64,000 nucleotides of DNA from Saccopteryx bilineata. Its lineage: Eukaryota; Chordata; Mammalia; Chiroptera; Emballonuridae. The position numbers were made by a program, and so were the translations under genes. Below are positions 53,909 through 64,000 of this stretch, piece after piece. Within the stretch, counting starts at the first letter, position 1, and every line of letters begins with the position of its first letter. The stretch is taken from positions 122,783,033 to 122,847,032 of the forward strand of contig NC_089495.1 in assembly GCF_036850765.1 (NCBI RefSeq), written 5' to 3'. The notes under the pieces were generated by a model. It had not been told where the DNA came from. It did not search any database and saw nothing but the letters and a program-made list of their open reading frames with translations.

Positions 53909-54307
53909 TTTTTTTTTTTTTTTCATTTTTCTGAAGCTGGAAACAGGGAGAGACAGCCAGACAGACTCCCGCATGCGCCCAACCGGGATCCACCCGGCAC
54001 ACCCAACAGGGGCAACGCTCTGCCCACCAGGGGGTGATGCTCTGCCCATCCTGGGCGTCGCCATGTTGCGACCAGAGCCACTCCAGCGCCTGGGGCAGAG
54101 GCCACAGAGCCATCCCCAGCGCCCGGGCCATCCTTGCTCCAATGGAGCCTCGGCTGCGGGAGGGGAAGAGAGAGACAGAGAGGGAAAGCGCGGCGGAGGG
54201 GTGGAGAAGCAAATGGGCGCCTCTCCTGTGTGCCCTGGCCGGGAATCGAACCCGGGTCCTCCGCACGCTAGGCCGACGCTCTACCGCTGAGCCAACCGGC
54301 CAGGGCC
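53909..54307 (-). repeat. SINE-C
   Basis: 16-bp TSD AGACTACCTGTATCTT at 53893-53908 and 54308-54323. Confidence 0.93.
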
Positions 54308-54701
54308 AGACTACCTGTATCTTACACAATGGATTTGTACTGTAAATGAATCCACTCTCTTAGGACCAAAGTATTTGTTGTACAGAAAACTGTGCAAAAT
54401 AATACATCGATTTAAATGTAATACTAAAATCCTCATCAAATTGGAAGTTTTTCACTCCATCTGTGTCCAAAAAAACTTTGAATTAAAGTCAAGGTGTTAT
54501 CTAATTTAGGGAATAATGAACCAGGGTTTACTCCTCAGACAGTCTCCAAAGTCAGTTGCAAGAGTGAGGCTTACATGAACTTTTCTCTCCTCAGTTTTAC
54601 CAGTTCTGGGATCCTTAGGGCAAGGGAACAATTATAGAAAGAAGGAACTAGGGACAGACACATAGGACTTAGTTATTATACATCAACATTGTAGCATTCA
54701 T

Positions 54702-55159
54702 GCCTGACCAGGCAGTGACACAGTGGATAGAACAACAGCATAGGATGCAGAGGACCCAAGTTCCAAACCTCGAGATTGCCGGCTTAAACATGGGCTCATC
54801 AGCTTGAGTGCGGGTCGTTAGCTTGAGCATAGGATCATAGACATGACCCCATGGTCGCTGGCTTGAGCCCCAAGGTTGCTGGCTTGAGCCCAAGGTTGCT
54901 GGCTTGAGCAAGAGATCATAGCCATGATCCCATGGTCACTGGCTTGAGCCAAAAGGTCTCTGGCTTGAAGCTCAGGGTTGCTGGCTTGAGCCCAAGGTTG
55001 CTGGTTTGAGCAGGGGTAACTGGCTCAGCTGGAGTCCCCCTGTCAAGGTACATATGGGAAAGTAATCAATGAACGACTAAGGTGCTACAGCTAAGATTTG
55101 ATGCTTCTCATCTCTCTCGCTGTCTGTCCCTTTCTATCTCTATCTCTCCAGCTAAAAAA
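54702..55159 (+). repeat. Long SINE-A variant with internal tandem modules
   Basis: 458 bp. TSD AACATTGTAGCA(T/C)TCAT at 54685-54701 and 55160-55176. The middle carries repeated GGCTTGAGCCCAAGGTTGCT modules and GATCATAGACATGACCCCAT. Confidence 0.9.
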
Positions 55160-55431
55160 AACATTGTAGCACTCATGATTCTCCTTAGTTCTTGGGGCAA
55201 AGATAGCTCTCAGTTGTCAGACCTCTCACAATGAAGAGTGGGTGAAATCATTTGCCAGTGGGTGGCTCCCCAACCCTAAAACATTTTCTTACCTAAGTGC
55301 CTATAGTACTGTGGGAGATTCTGTATATGTATCTCTGTTTTAGGATAGTTTCAGTGTTCTTTAGGGGGTTCATTCTGGCCTTATCACAGCTGCTATTTGG
55401 CTAAAAGCCAGTTTATAGGCTTAAAGCCTGC

Positions 55432-55785
55432 CTTTTTTTTTTTTTAATTATTATTATTTTTTTTTACAAAGACAGAGAGAGAGTCAGAGAGAGAGGGATA
55501 GATGGGGACAGACAGACAGGAACGGAGAGAGATGAGAAGCATCAATCATCAGTTTTTTGTTGCGAGACCTTAGTTGTTCATTGATTGCTTTCTCATATGT
55601 GCCTTGACCGTGGGCTTTCGGCAGACCGAGCAACCCCTTGCTCGAGCCAGCGACCTTGGGTCCAAGCTGGTGAGCTTTGCTCAAGCCAGATGAGCCTGCG
55701 CTCAAGCTGGCAACCCTGGGGTCTCAAACCTGGGTCTTCCGCATCCCAGTCCGACACTATCCACTGCGCCACCGCCTGGTCAGGC
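55432..55785 (-). repeat. SINE-A
   Basis: T-rich tail then CAAAGACAGAGAGAGAGTCA; end CACCGCCTGGTCAGGC. Confidence 0.88.
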
Positions 55786-55951
55786 TTTTTTTTTTCTTTT
55801 TTTTCTTTTTTTTTTTACACAGACAGAGAGTCAGAGAGAGGGATAGACAGGGACAGACAGACAGGAACGGAGAGATGAGAAGCATCAATCATTAGTTTTT
55901 TTTTTTATATATTTTTTTTATTTTTTATTTATTCATTTTAGAGAGGAGAGG

Positions 55952-55983
<32 letters not shown>

Positions 55984-56364
55984 TGAGGGGAGGAGCTGGA
56001 AGCATCAACTCCCATATGTGCCTTGACCAGGCAAGCCCAGGGTTTCGAACCGGCAACCTCAGCATTTCCAAGTGGATGCTTTATCCACTGCGCCACCACA
56101 GGTCAGGCTCAATCATTAGTTTTTTGTTGTGACACCTTAGTTGTTCATTGATTGCTTTCTCATATGTGCCTTGACCGCGGGCAGGCCTTCAGCAGACCAA
56201 GTAAACCCCTTGCTTGAGCCAGCAACCTTGGGTCCAAGCTGGTGAGATTTTTGCTCAAACCAGATGAGCCCATGATGCTCAAGCTGGCGACCTCGGGGTC
56301 TCGAACCTGGGTCCTCGGCATCCCATTCTGATGCTCTGTCCACTGCACCACCGCCTGGTCAGGC
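55786..56364 (-). repeat. SINE-A split by a SINE-B
   Basis: Parts 55786-55895 and 56109-56364, joined across TCAATCATTAG. Confidence 0.87.
55896..56108 (-). repeat. SINE-B inside SINE-A
   Basis: TSD TCAATCATTAG at 55885-55895 and 56109-56119. Confidence 0.9.
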
Positions 56365-56375
56365 CTGGCCTTGCT

Positions 56376-56798
56376 TTTTTTTTTTTTTTTTGTATTTTTC
56401 TGAAGCTGGAAACGGGGAGAGACAGTCAGACAGACTCCTGCATACGCCCGACCGGGATCCACCTGGCACGCCCACCAGGGGGCGATGTTCTGCCCACCAG
56501 GGGGCGACGCTCTGCCCTCCAGGGGGCGATGCTCTGCCCCTCCGGGGTGTCGCTCTGTTGCGACCAGAGCCACTCTAGCGCCTGGGGCAGAGGCCAAGGA
56601 GCCATCCCCAGCGCCCGGGCCATCTTTGCTCCAGTGGAGCCTCAGCTACGGGAGGGGAAGAGAGAGACAGAGAGGAAGGAGAGGGGGAGGGGTGGAGAAG
56701 CAGATGGGCGCTTCTCCTGTGTGCCCTGGCCGGGAATCGAACCCGGGACTTCTGCACGCCAGGCCGACACTCTACCACTGAGCCAACCGGCCAGGGCC
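56376..56798 (-). repeat. SINE-C with extra 3' modules
   Basis: Carries more copies of the GGGGGCGATGCTCTGCCC-type module than its neighbours (about four). Confidence 0.9.
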
Positions 56799-56964
56799 CT
56801 TCTTAAAGTTATTTTTTGGCAAGTTCCAGCGGTGTTATTTTTACAAAATTGTATGGTTTCTGGGTTATGTTTGATGTCAAAACAGAATGTGTGTGTCTTA
56901 CAAAAACTGAATTTAGAACTGTGATTAACTTACCTAAAGCTCTTCAAAAAAGAGAAAAAATTTT

Positions 56965-57164
56965 GCCTGACCTGTGGTGGCGCAGTGGATAAAGTGTTGA
57001 CCTGGAAATGCTGAAGTCGCCGGTTCAAAACCCTGGGCTTGCCTGGTCAAGGTACATACGAGAGTTGATGCTTCCAGCTCCTCCCCCCTTCTCTCTCTCT
57101 GTCTCTCCTCTCTCTCTCTCTCTGTCTCTCCCTCTCCTCTAAAAAGTGAATAAATAAAAAAATA
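56965..57164 (+). repeat. SINE-B
   Basis: Head GCCTGACCTGTGGTGGCGCA; flanks share AAAAAATTTT. Confidence 0.87.
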
Positions 57165-57248
57165 GAAAAAATTTTAAACAAATTTTAAAATATGTGCATA
57201 TTATATATATAGTTATGTATATTACACTCACTTGGATAAGTAATTTAG

Positions 57249-57432
57249 CATTTTTTGTTTTATTTATTCATTTTAGAGGGGAGAGAGAGAAAGAGAAAAG
57301 GGAGAGAAAAGGGGGAGGAGCAGGAAGCATCAACTCCAATATGTGCCTTGATCAGGCAAGCCCAGGGTTTCAAATTGGCAACCTCAGCATTCCAGGTCGA
57401 CGCTTTATCCACTGTGCCACCACAGGTCAGAC
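57249..57432 (-). repeat. SINE-B
   Basis: TSD AAGTAATTTAG at 57238-57248 and 57433-57443. Confidence 0.9.
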
Positions 57433-57691
57433 AAGTAATTTAGTATTTTTTTTTAATGTAAAAAGTATTTTAATTTGAGCCATTAGACTGAATTTGGCCA
57501 TTTTTACATTAACACCTTGTAAATGGAGTGTATAAATCAATCATCAAATAGCATGTATTAAGAAGCCACAAGCATATGGTGCTATCAGAGGCACTGTGTG
57601 AATAAAGTAGACACATCTCCTTGGTCTCCATTCCAAAAATGGGAACTGTGATATGGCAGAGCGTGTACAAGACTCGTTTCGTAACATTTTT

Positions 57692-58065
57692 TTTTTTTAT
57701 TTTTGTATTTTTCTGAAGCTGGAAACAGGGAGGCAGTCAGACAGACTCCCGCATGCGCCCGACTGGGATCCACCTGGCATGCCCACCACGGGACGATGCT
57801 CTGCCCATCTGGGGCGTCGCTCTGTTGCATCCAGAGCCACTCTAGCACCTGAGGCAGAGGCCACAGAGCCATCCCCAGCGCCCGGGCCATCTTTGCTCCA
57901 ATGGAGCCTTGGCTGCAGGAGGGGAAGAGAGAGACAGAGAGGAAGGAGAGGGGGAGGGGTGGAGAAGCAGATGGGCGCTTCTCCTGTGTGCCCTGACTGG
58001 GAGTCGAACCTGGGACTTCCACACGCCAGGCCAAAGCTCTACCACTGAGCCAACTGGCCAGGGCC
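57692..58065 (-). repeat. SINE-C
   Basis: Left end TTTTTCTGAAGCTGGAAACA, right end GCCAACTGGCCAGGGCC. TSD not clear. Confidence 0.88.
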
Positions 58066-58100
58066 TTGTAATTTAGTATTTTTAAAAAAATTTTATTATT

Positions 58101-58507
58101 GGCCCTGGCTGGTTGGCCCAGCGGTGGAGCGTCGGCCTGGCGTGCGGGGGACTCGGGTTCGATTCCCGGCCAGGGCACATAGGAGAGGCGCCCATTTGCT
58201 TCTCCACCCCTCCCCCTCTCCTTCCTCTCTGTCTCTCTCTTCCCCTCCCATAGCCCGGGCTCCATTGGACAAGGATGGCCCAGGCGCTGGGGGTGGCTCC
58301 TTGGCCTCTGTCCCAGGCGCTAGAGTGGCTCTGGTCGCAGCAGAGTGACGCCCCCCCCCCCCCCCCCCGGAGGGGCAGAACGTCGCTCCCTGGTGGGCAG
58401 AGCATCGGCCCTGGTGGGCGTGCCGGGTGGATCCTGGTCGGGCGCATGCGGGAGTCTGTCTGACTGTCTCTCCCTGTTTCCAGCTTCAGAAAGAATAAAA
58501 AAAAGAA
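58101..58507 (+). repeat. SINE-C with a C18 run
   Basis: Flanked by AAATTTTATTATT-type duplications. A run of 18 C lies at 58351-58368. Confidence 0.88.
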
Positions 58508-58526
58508 AAAAAATTTTTATTATTAT

Positions 58527-58665
58527 TATTTTTTTAACTTGTTTTTAGAGAGCAGGAGAGAGAGACAGGAACATCTATCTCTTCCTGTATATGCCCTGAC
58601 TGGAGATCAAACCAGTAGCCTCTGTGTTTTGGGACAAAGCTCTAACCAACCAAGCTATCCCGTGG
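58527..58665 (-). repeat. SINE-D (VES-like), diverged
   Basis: TATATGCCCTGACTGGAGAT and GCTCTAACCAACCAAGCTAT. Confidence 0.65.
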
Positions 58666-58667
58666 TG

Positions 58668-59290
58668 AGAGAGCGACATGAAGGAAGAGAGCTGAGAACC
58701 ATCAGTTCTTCGTTGCGGCACCTTTGTTTTTTTTGTTAGGGACAGAGTGAGAGCCAGAGAGGGATAGATAGGGACAAACAGACAGGAACGGAGAGAGATG
58801 AGAAGCATCAATTATTAGTTTTTCGTTGGGACACTTTAGTTGTTCATTGATTGCTTTCTCATATGTGCCTTGACCATGGGGCTACAGCAGACTGAGTAAC
58901 CCCTTGCTCAAGCCAGCGACCTTGGGTTCAAGCTGGTGAGCTTTGCTCAAACCAGATGAGCCCACGCTCAATCTGGCGACCTCGGGGTCTTGAACCTGGA
59001 TCCTTCGCATCCCAGTCCGATGCTCTATCCACTGCGCCGTCACCTGGTCAGGCCCTTTGTTGTTAATTCATTATTTTCTCATATGTGCCTTGAAGAGGGG
59101 TGCTCCAGCTCAGGCAATGACCCCTTGCTCAAGCCAGCATCCATGGGCTCTAGCCAGCGACCATGGGGTCATGTCTATGATCCCATGTTCAGGCCAGCGA
59201 CACTTCACTCAAGCTGATGACATTGGGGTTTCGAACCTGGGTCCTCAGTGTCCCAGGCTAACACTTCATTGCGCCACCACCTAGACAGGC
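58668..59290 (-). repeat. Long SINE-A variant, split by a SINE-A
   Basis: Parts 58668-58727 and 59054-59290. The second has GGGGTCATGTCTATGATCCC, as in the long variants. Confidence 0.75.
58728..59053 (-). repeat. SINE-A inside a long SINE-A
   Basis: Complete antisense copy ending GCCGTCACCTGGTCAGGC. Confidence 0.86.
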
Positions 59291-59347
59291 TAATTTACTA
59301 TTCTTAATTTTCTTAGTCTCCTTGAAGTTGAAAATAATTTATTCTCA

Positions 59348-59509
59348 GCCCTGGCCAGATAGCTCGGTTGGCTACAACATTGTCCCAACGCACAGAGGTT
59401 GCCCGTTCAATCCCCAGTAAGGGCACATATAGGAACAGATGTTCCTGTCTCTCTCCTGCTCTTTCCCTTTCTTTCTAAAATCACTAAAATAAATATTGAA
59501 AAATAAAAA
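59348..59509 (+). repeat. SINE-D (VES-like)
   Basis: GCCCTGGCCAGATAGCTCGG, CAATCCCCAGTAAGGGCACA, TGTTCCTGTCTCTCTCCTGC. Confidence 0.78.
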
Positions 59510-59515
59510 TGAGGA

Positions 59516-59889
59516 TCTAGCCGGTTGGCTCAGCAGAACGTCGGCCCTGCATGTGGAGTCCCAAGTTTGATTCCAGGCCAGGGCACACAGGAGAAGTGCC
59601 CATCTGCTTCTCCACTCTTCCTCCTCTTTTTCCTCTCTATCTCTCTCTTCCCCTCCCACAGCCAAGGCTCTACTGGAGCAAAGTTGGCCCAGGCACTGAG
59701 GACGGACAGCTTGGTGGCCTCCGCCTCAAGCACTAGAATGGCTCTGGTTAGCAATGGCCCCAGATGGGCAGAGCATCGCCCCCTAGTGGGCTTGCCAGGT
59801 GGATCCCAGTTGGGTGCATGTGAGAGTCTGTCTCTCTGTCTCCCTGCTTCTCACTTAAGAAAAATACAAAAATACAACAACACAAAAAA
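59516..59889 (+). repeat. SINE-C, diverged
   Basis: Head TAGCCGGTTGGCTCAGCAGA with a small deletion; tail TTAAGAAAAATACAAAAATA. Confidence 0.85.
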
Positions 59890-60017
59890 TAGAATTTATT
59901 GTTAATCCTTTCTGTATCATCACTGTTGGTTTAGTGGGGCAGGTACACCAATTCCAAGTAGCCTAATTTTTGCTGTTTTTAAAAAAAAAAATTTTTTAAT
60001 TAAAAAAAATTTTTTTG

Positions 60018-60366
60018 GCCCTGGCCGGTTGGCTCAGTGGTAGAGCATTGGCCTGGCGTGCAGAAGTCCCGGGTTCGATTCCCGGCCAGGGCACACAGGA
60101 GAAGCGCCCATCTGCTTCTCCACCCCTCCCCCTCTCCTTCCTCTCTGTCTCTCTCTTCCCCTCCCGCAGTCGAGGCTCCATTGGAGCAAAGATGGCCCGG
60201 GCGCTGGGGATGGCTCCTTGGCCTCTGCCCCAGGCACTAGAGTGGCTCTGGTCGCGGCAGAGCGTTGCCTTCTGGTGGGCATGCCAGGTGGATCCCGGTC
60301 GGGCGCATGCGGGAGTCTGTCTGACTGTCTCTCCCCGTTTCCAGCTTCAGAAAAATACAAAAATAA
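60018..60366 (+). repeat. SINE-C
   Basis: Head GGCCCTGGCCGGTTGGCTCA with complementary acceptor arms GCCCTGG/CCAGGGC. Confidence 0.91.
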
Positions 60367-60387
60367 AAATAAAAAATTATTTGTAGA

Positions 60388-60906
60388 TTGATTTTTTTTT
60401 TTTTTTTTTTTGTAGATTGATTTTAGAAAGAGAAAGAGCCTGACAAGGCATTGGCGCAGTGGATAGAGCATTAGACTGGGACGTGGATGACCCAGGTTCA
60501 AAACCCCGAGGTCACCGGCTTGAGCACGGGCTCATCTGGTTTGAGCAAAGCTCACCAGCTTTAGTCCAAGGTCATTGGCTTGAGTAAAGGGATATTTGGT
60601 CTCTGCTGTAGCCTCCTGGTCAAGGCACATATGAGAAAGCAGTCAAATAGCAACTGAAGTGCCACAACTAAGAATTGATGCTTCTCATCTCTTTCCCTTC
60701 CTGTCTGTCTGTCCCTATCTGTCCCTCTCTTTGTCTCTCTCTGTCTTTGTCACCAAAAAGAAAAAAAGAGAGAAACATCAGTTTGCTATTCCATTTATTT
60801 ATGTATTCATTGGTTGATTGTCATATGTGTCCTGACCAGGGATCAATCCCATAACCTTGGTATATTGGGATGAGGCTCCAACCAACTTAGTTACCTGGCC
60901 AGGGCC
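60388..60906 (-). repeat. SINE-D split by a SINE-A
   Basis: Parts 60388-60437 and 60760-60906 (AGAAACATCAGTTTGCTATT, TCATTGGTTGATTGTCATAT, TAGTTACCTGGCCAGGGCC). Confidence 0.72.
60438..60759 (+). repeat. SINE-A inside SINE-D
   Basis: Head GCCTGACAAGGCATTGGCGC; AGAAAGAG-type flanks. Confidence 0.85.
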
Positions 60907-60969
60907 TTTGCTAGCTTTTTAGAATTTTATAAAATAAAGATAATTCAATAAATGTTGAAAGTATTATTT

Positions 60970-61288
60970 TTATTTATTTTTTACAGAGAATCAGAGAGAG
61001 GGACAGATAGGGACAGACAGGAATGGAGAGAGATGAGAAGCATCAGTCACTAGTTTTTCGCTGCTACACCTTAGTTGTTCACCGATTGCTTCCTCATATG
61101 TGCCCCGACCAGGGGGCTACAGCAGAGAGAGTAACTCCTTGCTCGAGCCAGTGACCCTGGGTCCAAACTGGCGAACTTTGCTCAAACCAGATGAGCCAGC
61201 ACTCAAACTGGTAACCTCGGGGTCTCGAACCTGGGTCCTCCGCATCCCAGTCCAATGCTCTATCCACTGCGCCACCGCCCAGTTAGGC
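60970..61288 (-). repeat. SINE-A
   Basis: TSD TGAAAGTATTA at about 60956-60966 and 61289-61299. Confidence 0.88.
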
Positions 61289-61310
61289 TGAAAGTATTAC
61301 TTGATTTTTT

Positions 61311-61678
61311 TTTTTTTGTATTTTTCTGAAGCTGGAAACAGGGAGAGACAGTCAGACAGACTCCCTCATGCTCCCGATCGGGATCCACCCGGCACGCCCA
61401 CCAGAGGGCGACGCTCTGCCCCTCTGGGGCGTCGCTCTGTTGCGACCAGAGCCACTCCAGCGCCTGGGGCAGAGGCCAAGGAGCCATCCCCAGCGCCCGG
61501 GCCATCTTTGCTCCAATGGAGCCTCGCTGCAGGAGGGGAAGAGAGAGATAGAGAGGAAGGAGAGGGGGAGGGGTGGAGAAGCAGATGGGCGCTTCTCCTG
61601 TGTGCCCTGGCCGGGAATCGAACCCGGGACTTCTGCATGCCAGGCTGACGCTCTACCACTGAGCCAACCGGCCAGGGC
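61311..61678 (-). repeat. SINE-C
   Basis: TSD TATTA(C/T)TTGATTTTT at about 61296-61310 and 61679-61693. Confidence 0.9.
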
Positions 61679-61711
61679 CTATTATTTGATTTTTTAAAAA
61701 TTGGACGCCTG

Positions 61712-62075
61712 GCCTGACCAGGCAGTGGCGCAGTGGATAGAGCATTGGACTGGGATGCAGAGGACCCGGGTTCAAGACCCGAGATCGTCAGCTTGAGTGA
61801 GGGCTCATCTGGTTTGAGCAAAAGCTCACCAGCTTGAACTCAAGGTCGCTGGCTCCAGCAAGGGGTTACTCGGTCTGCTGAAAGCCCGCGGTCAAGGCAC
61901 ATATGAGAAAGCAATCAATGAACAACTAAGGTGTTGCAACGCTCAATGAAAACTAATGATTGATGCTTCTCATTCGTTCGTTCCTATCTGTCTGTTCCTG
62001 TCTACCCCTATCTCTGACTCACTGTCTCTGTAAAAAAAAATAATAATAATTAAAAATTAAACAAACAAACAAACT
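61712..62075 (+). repeat. SINE-A
   Basis: AAAAATTGGACGCCTG before it, AAAAACTGGACGCCTG after it, then a second SINE-A. Confidence 0.9.
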
Positions 62076-62093
62076 TTAAAAACTGGACGCCTG

Positions 62094-62454
62094 GCCTGAC
62101 CAGGCAGTGACGCAGTGGATTGAGTGTTGGGCTGGGATGCGGAAGGACCCCAAGATTACCAGCTTGAGCTTGGGCTCATCTGGCTTGAACATGGGCTCAC
62201 CAGCTTGGACCCAAGGTCACTGGCTCGAGCAAGGGGTTACTCGGTCTGCTGAAGGCCCATGGTCATGGCACTTATGAGAAAGAAAGCAATGAACAACTAA
62301 GGTGTCGCAACGAAAAACTGATGATTGATGCTTCTCATCTCTCTCCCTTCCTGTCTGTCTGAACCTATCTATCCCTCTATCTGACACTCTCTCTGTCCCT
62401 GTAAAAATAAATAAATCAATTAATTTTTTAAAAAAGGTTTAAAAATCTTTAAAA
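62094..62454 (+). repeat. SINE-A, second copy at the same site
   Basis: Head GCCTGACCAGGCAGTGACGC, with a deletion across the B box. Confidence 0.86.
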
Positions 62455-62492
62455 AAAATCAGATACAAGCATTCAGTTTTTGTATTTTTGTT

Positions 62493-62772
62493 TTTTGTGA
62501 GACAGAGAGAGGGAGGGACAGACAGATGGAGAGAGATGAGAAGCATCAATTCTTTGTTGTGACACCTTAGTTGTTTGTTCTAGGAGGGGGAACTACAGCA
62601 AAGCAAGTGACCCTTTGCTCAAGCCAGCCACCTTAAGCTTTAAGCCAAGGACCATGGGATCATGTCTATGATTCCATGCTTTATTCAGTGACCCCACACT
62701 CAAGCTGGTGAACATGTGCTCAAGCTGGATGAGCCTGTGCTTAAGCTGGCAACCTCAGGTTTCAAACCTGGT
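62493..62772 (-). repeat. Long SINE-A variant, 5' end missing
   Basis: GGGATCATGTCTATGATTCC and GGTGAACATGTGCTCAAGCT modules; stops at the B-box complement GGTTTCAAACCTGG. Confidence 0.8.
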
Positions 62773-62783
62773 CAGATTTTATT

Positions 62784-63143
62784 GGCCCTGGCTGGTTTGC
62801 TTAGTGGTAGAGGGTCAGCCCAGCATGTGGATTTCCTGGGTTCGATTCCTGGTCAGGGCACACAGGAAAAGCACGCATCTGCTTCTCCACCCCTTCCTGT
62901 TTCACTTTTTCTCTCTCTCTCTCCCCCTCCTACCCCCCCTTCCGAAGCAGTGGCTCTGTTGGAACAAGTTGGCCTTGGGCACTGAGGATGGCTCCATGGC
63001 CTTGCTTCAGGCACTAAAATAGCTCTGTTGCTGAGCAACAGAGCAACGCCCAGATGGGCAGAGCATAGCCTTCTAGTGGGCTTGCTGGGTGGTGGATCCC
63101 AGTTGGGGTGCGGGAGTCTATCTCTCTGCCTCCCTTCCTCTCA
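62784..63143 (+). repeat. SINE-C, diverged
   Basis: Head GGCCCTGGCTGGTTTGCTTA; tail CTCTCACTGAAAGCAAA. Confidence 0.85.
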
Positions 63144-63149
63144 CTGAAA

Positions 63150-63158
63150 GCAAATTAT

Positions 63159-63204
<46 letters not shown>

Positions 63205-63293
63205 TGGGGGGGGGGCCAGGAAGCATCAGCTTGTAGTTGCTTCTTATATGTGCTTTCACCAGGCAAGCTCAGGGTATCTATCCAGTGACCTTG
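63150..63293 (-). repeat. Truncated SINE-B with (GA)n and G-run
   Basis: About 20 GA units at 63161-63200, a G10 run, then CAGGAAGCATCAGCTTGTAG and CACCAGGCAAGCTCAGGG. Confidence 0.75.
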
Positions 63294-64000
63294 CCTGTAT
63301 TTGATTTTTAAAATTTTCAGAGGACAGTATTAATAATTTTTGTAAAGCAGTTTAGCACTATGGTACATTGTGATCCTATCTGTGTAAAAATACTGGGAGA
63401 CAATTTACCAAAAGGTTTATGTTTTTAATGATAGGATGCAAAGTGATTTTGTCCTTTAAATGGGTATGTAATTTTCATAGTCTTTCACATTTATAAATAA
63501 ACCATTAATAGGATAATTAATGTGATGTTCTAGAAAAGAGTGAAAGACGGTTTTGATTTAAAGCCAGCACTTAGTGGGGCAAGCAGAAAGGCCCTCACTG
63601 CTCCTCAGTCAAGGCAAGTTTCTGAACAGTCACAGTGTCCTCCCAGCTTTCTGGAGCCCTTATACTGGTCAGAGGTGTGGTTTTCTCTCACAGATATCTT
63701 ATGTACTCAGGGCCTGAGTGGTTTCTTGACTCGTGGCCACAATAGGTCAGTTGAGTCCTCTCGATTTGAAGTCATCTAGGTTCATTAACTTTTATCTTTG
63801 GATGTGAGGGTGTATTCCTGGAAGGTAAGAGTGTGAAGAATTTAGTCCTATGGCCCTGAACCCTTTGCCCTCCCCAGGGAGGTGGTAGTTGGTGAGTCTT
63901 TCCTCCTTGATTAGACCTCAGGACATCATGGGTTTTCCTCAGAGCTGGTTGAACAGTCTATTTAGTTTCTTCAGTCTTGTGTTTTCAAACCTTTAAAATG

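Larger units (their letters stand above)
44882..64000 (+). other. UNK: UNK intron 1 (incomplete, over 19 kb)
   Basis: No conserved coding exon is found from the exon 1 donor to the window end. The first 2 kb are free of young SINEs and start with a C-rich, CpG-rich stretch holding a CRE and an AP-1 site; repeats dominate from 50.4 kb. I see no recognised gene in the repeat-free stretches 44943-46620, 47169-48600, 49441-50418, 53300-53890, 54324-54684, 55177-55430 and 63294-64000, apart from the items listed separately. Confidence 0.85.

Noticed and set aside
60018..60093. tRNA gene calls at SINE-C heads
   Set aside because: Acceptor and T stems pair, but the anticodon arm does not fold properly and each is joined to a SINE body with A-tail and TSD. 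These are retroposons.
63540..63779. 79-residue ORF near the window end as a UNK exon
   Set aside because: It shows no CCCH zinc-finger pattern and no match to my memory of UNK; no convincing splice borders.

Overview
This is a stretch of mammalian nuclear DNA, most likely from a bat. It holds the block ITGB4 (+), GALK1 (-), H3-3B (-), UNK (+), the same order and orientation as human 17q25.1. The bat assignment rests on the repeats: about 80 young tRNA-derived SINE pieces, including one type close to the VES elements of bats, and a SPIN hAT transposon, a family known from bats among few mammals. I cannot fix the family or species.

Layout. Positions 88-14777 carry the last 21 coding exons of integrin beta-4, from the juxtamembrane cytoplasmic segment to the natural stop; the ectodomain and membrane segment lie before the window. 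GALK1 (21722-15312, minus) is complete: 8 exons, 392 codons, tail-to-tail with ITGB4. Positions 21931-33059 are intergenic and SINE-rich. H3-3B (minus) is complete, with three coding exons for the 136-residue H3.3, a non-coding first exon, a long 3' UTR and a dense CCAAT/octamer/TATA promoter. Positions 37114-44500 are again SINE-rich and include a solitary LTR. UNK enters with coding exon 1 at 44774-44881; the rest of the window is its first intron, which exceeds 19 kb.

SINE nomenclature used here. SINE-A has the head CCTGACCAGGCGGTGGCGCA and is about 320-350 bp, ending in a CTGTCTGTCCCTATCTATC-type tail. SINE-B has the head CCTGACCTGTGGTGGCGCA and is about 180 bp, ending in AATGAATAAATAAA. 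SINE-C has the head GCCCTGGCCGGTTGGCTCA and is about 350-400 bp, ending in CTTCAGAAAAATAC. SINE-D is an older VES-like type with a GGTAGCTCAGTTGGTTAGAG head. All have a tRNA-like A/B-box head and many have perfect target-site duplications (TSDs), so the insertion order can be read.

No operon-like system, CRISPR array or new enzyme system is present. The most notable points are: an in-frame stop in what I recognise as the 53-residue beta-4B cassette exon of ITGB4; a SPIN element with an intact TSD; an insertion made only of A-rich tail; a MIR split by a 691-bp composite insert; a tandemly amplified SINE block; a 36-bp palindrome in the UNK intron; and clustered promoter motifs at H3-3B and UNK. 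The human comparisons come from memory, not from an alignment.
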